Assembly (NCBI RefSeq): GCF_014126615.1
Contig: NZ_CP059896.1
Location: 2,118,501-2,182,500 of the forward strand
DNA: 64,000 nucleotides
Reading direction: 5' to 3'
Source: Ciceribacter thiooxidans
Lineage (GTDB): Bacteria > Pseudomonadota > Alphaproteobacteria > Rhizobiales > Rhizobiaceae
Positions within the stretch are counted from its first letter, which is position 1. Every line of letters begins with the position of its first letter. Under the pieces are notes generated by a model. It was not told the DNA's origin. It ran no database searches and saw only the letters and a list, made by a program, of their open reading frames with translations. Made by a program: the position numbers and the translations under genes. Below are positions 63,154-64,000 of this stretch, piece after piece.

Positions 63154-64000
63154 ATGATTACCATCAACGACATCTCGGCCCGCATTGCCGGGCGGCTCCT
63201 GATCGACCACGCGACCGTTTCGCTGCCCGAAGGCACCAAGGCAGGCCTCGTCGGCCGCAACGGCGCCGGCAAGTCGACGCTCTTCAAGATCATCACCGGC
63301 GAACTCTCCGCCGAAACGGGATCGATCACCATCCCGAAGAACGCCCGTATCGGTCAGGTGGCGCAGGAAGCGCCGGGCACCGAAGACGCGTTGATCGAGA
63401 TCGTCATGGCTGCCGACAAGGAGCGCGCGGCACTCCTCAAGGAGGCCGAAACGGCTACCGATCCTCACCGCATCGCCGAGATCCAGACGCGGCTCGCCGA
63501 TATCGGCGCCCATTCGGCGGAGGCGCGCGCCGCGACCATCCTCGCCGGCCTCGGCTTCGACCATGAGGCACAGCTTCGCCCGGCCTCGTCGTTTTCCGGC
63601 GGCTGGCGGATGCGCGTGGCGCTTGCCGCCGTGCTCTTTTCCGAGCCCGACCTCCTGCTCCTCGACGAGCCGACAAACTATCTCGACCTCGAAGGCACGC
63701 TCTGGCTCGAGGAGTATGTACGGCGCTATCCGCACACCGTCATCATCATCAGCCACGACCGCGACCTCCTGAACACCGCCGTCAACGCCATCATCCATCT
63801 CGACCAGAAGAAGCTCACCTTCTATCGCGGCGGCTACGACCAGTTCGAGCGGCAGAAGGCGGAAGCCGACGAATTGCAGATGAAGGCGAAGGCGAAGAGC
63901 GACGCCGCGCGCAAGCACCTGCAGAGCTATATCGAACGCTTCCGCTACAAGGCGTCGAAGGCTCGGCAGGCCCAGAGCCGCATCAAGGCGCTGGAGCGCA
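63154..64000 (+). CDS. ABC-F family ATPase, N-terminal part (cut by window edge)
   Basis: The ATG at 63154 opens a frame that stays open to the end of the window (about 282 codons). The first ATPase domain has Walker A GRNGAGKST, the signature SFSGGWRMR (ABC-F LSGG variant), and Walker B LLLLDEPTNYLD. A basic helical region then starts the inter-domain linker (KSDAARKHLQSYIERF). ABC-F proteins act on ribosomes or confer antibiotic resistance; the layout resembles housekeeping Uup/YheS types. The second ATPase domain lies beyond the window. Confidence 0.92.
   Translation, partial: MITINDISARIAGRLLIDHATVSLPEGTKAGLVGRNGAGKSTLFKIITGELSAETGSITIPKNARIGQVAQEAPGTEDALIEIVMAADKERAALLKEAETATDPHRIAEIQTRLADIGAHSAEARAATILAGLGFDHEAQLRPASSFSGGWRMRVALAAVLFSEPDLLLLDEPTNYLDLEGTLWLEEYVRRYPHTVIIISHDRDLLNTAVNAIIHLDQKKLTFYRGGYDQFERQKAEADELQMKAKAKSDAARKHLQSYIERFRYKASKARQAQSRIKALER

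Overview
The window is chromosomal DNA of a high-GC alphaproteobacterium, most likely a member of the Rhizobiaceae (Sinorhizobium/Ensifer, Rhizobium, Shinella or a relative). Evidence: the ldtR-ldtP pair, HdaA, an Mg-type HemB, an Omp25/RopB-type porin, an Rsm22 family protein, and the gene blocks glyA-nrdR-ribD-ribE and perM-hdaA-ppk-ppx. Almost everything is housekeeping. I see no prophage, insertion sequence, CRISPR array, rRNA or tRNA.

Layout. 1-468 is the 5' end of the proton-pumping pyrophosphatase hppA, cut by the window edge. 0.6-9.9 kb (minus) carries ribH-nusB-MFS, glyA-nrdR-ribD-ribE, then ldtR and its target ldtP. glyA is interrupted by a one-base frameshift in a C run. 10.2-15.4 kb (plus) holds hemB, an RDD protein, an SLC13-type transporter, bpt and an EamA exporter. 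15.4-19.0 kb (minus) holds an Acg-like nitroreductase and parC. 19.2-23.4 kb (plus) has a secreted unknown protein, a P450-acyltransferase pair and a compositionally odd zinc-ribbon gene. aspS (minus) is followed by an MFS transporter, a multicopper oxidase, a metallo-hydrolase and the rnd-GNAT-rsm22 operon (plus).

32-44 kb: a divergent AraC/DUF2000 pair whose start codons overlap, the minus-strand perM-hdaA-ppk-ppx block (replication control and polyphosphate metabolism), and the queuosine-precursor operon queC-queD-queE. That operon is led by a convincing preQ1-I riboswitch that covers the queC ribosome binding site. purM-purN diverge from it.

44-64 kb: an SDR enzyme, an omptin outer-membrane protease, a NUDIX-molybdopterin oxidoreductase pair, rlmJ, a secreted RNase T2 with a small secreted partner, an Omp25-type porin, an SDR-uvrC pair, pgsA, moaD-moaE, an orphan LivH-like permease divergent from a CGNR regulator with a clear inverted-repeat operator candidate, ndk, an AraC regulator, a YbhB-like protein, a GST, a DinB protein, a GGDEF protein with an altered signature, and the start of an ABC-F ATPase cut by the right edge.

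The best leads are the preQ1 riboswitch, the glyA frameshift, the P450-acyltransferase pair, the CGNR operator with its orphan permease, the start-codon-overlapping AraC/DUF2000 pair, the RNase T2 partner protein and the zinc-ribbon gene whose N-terminus lacks an ordinary start codon. None clearly amounts to a new multi-gene system.
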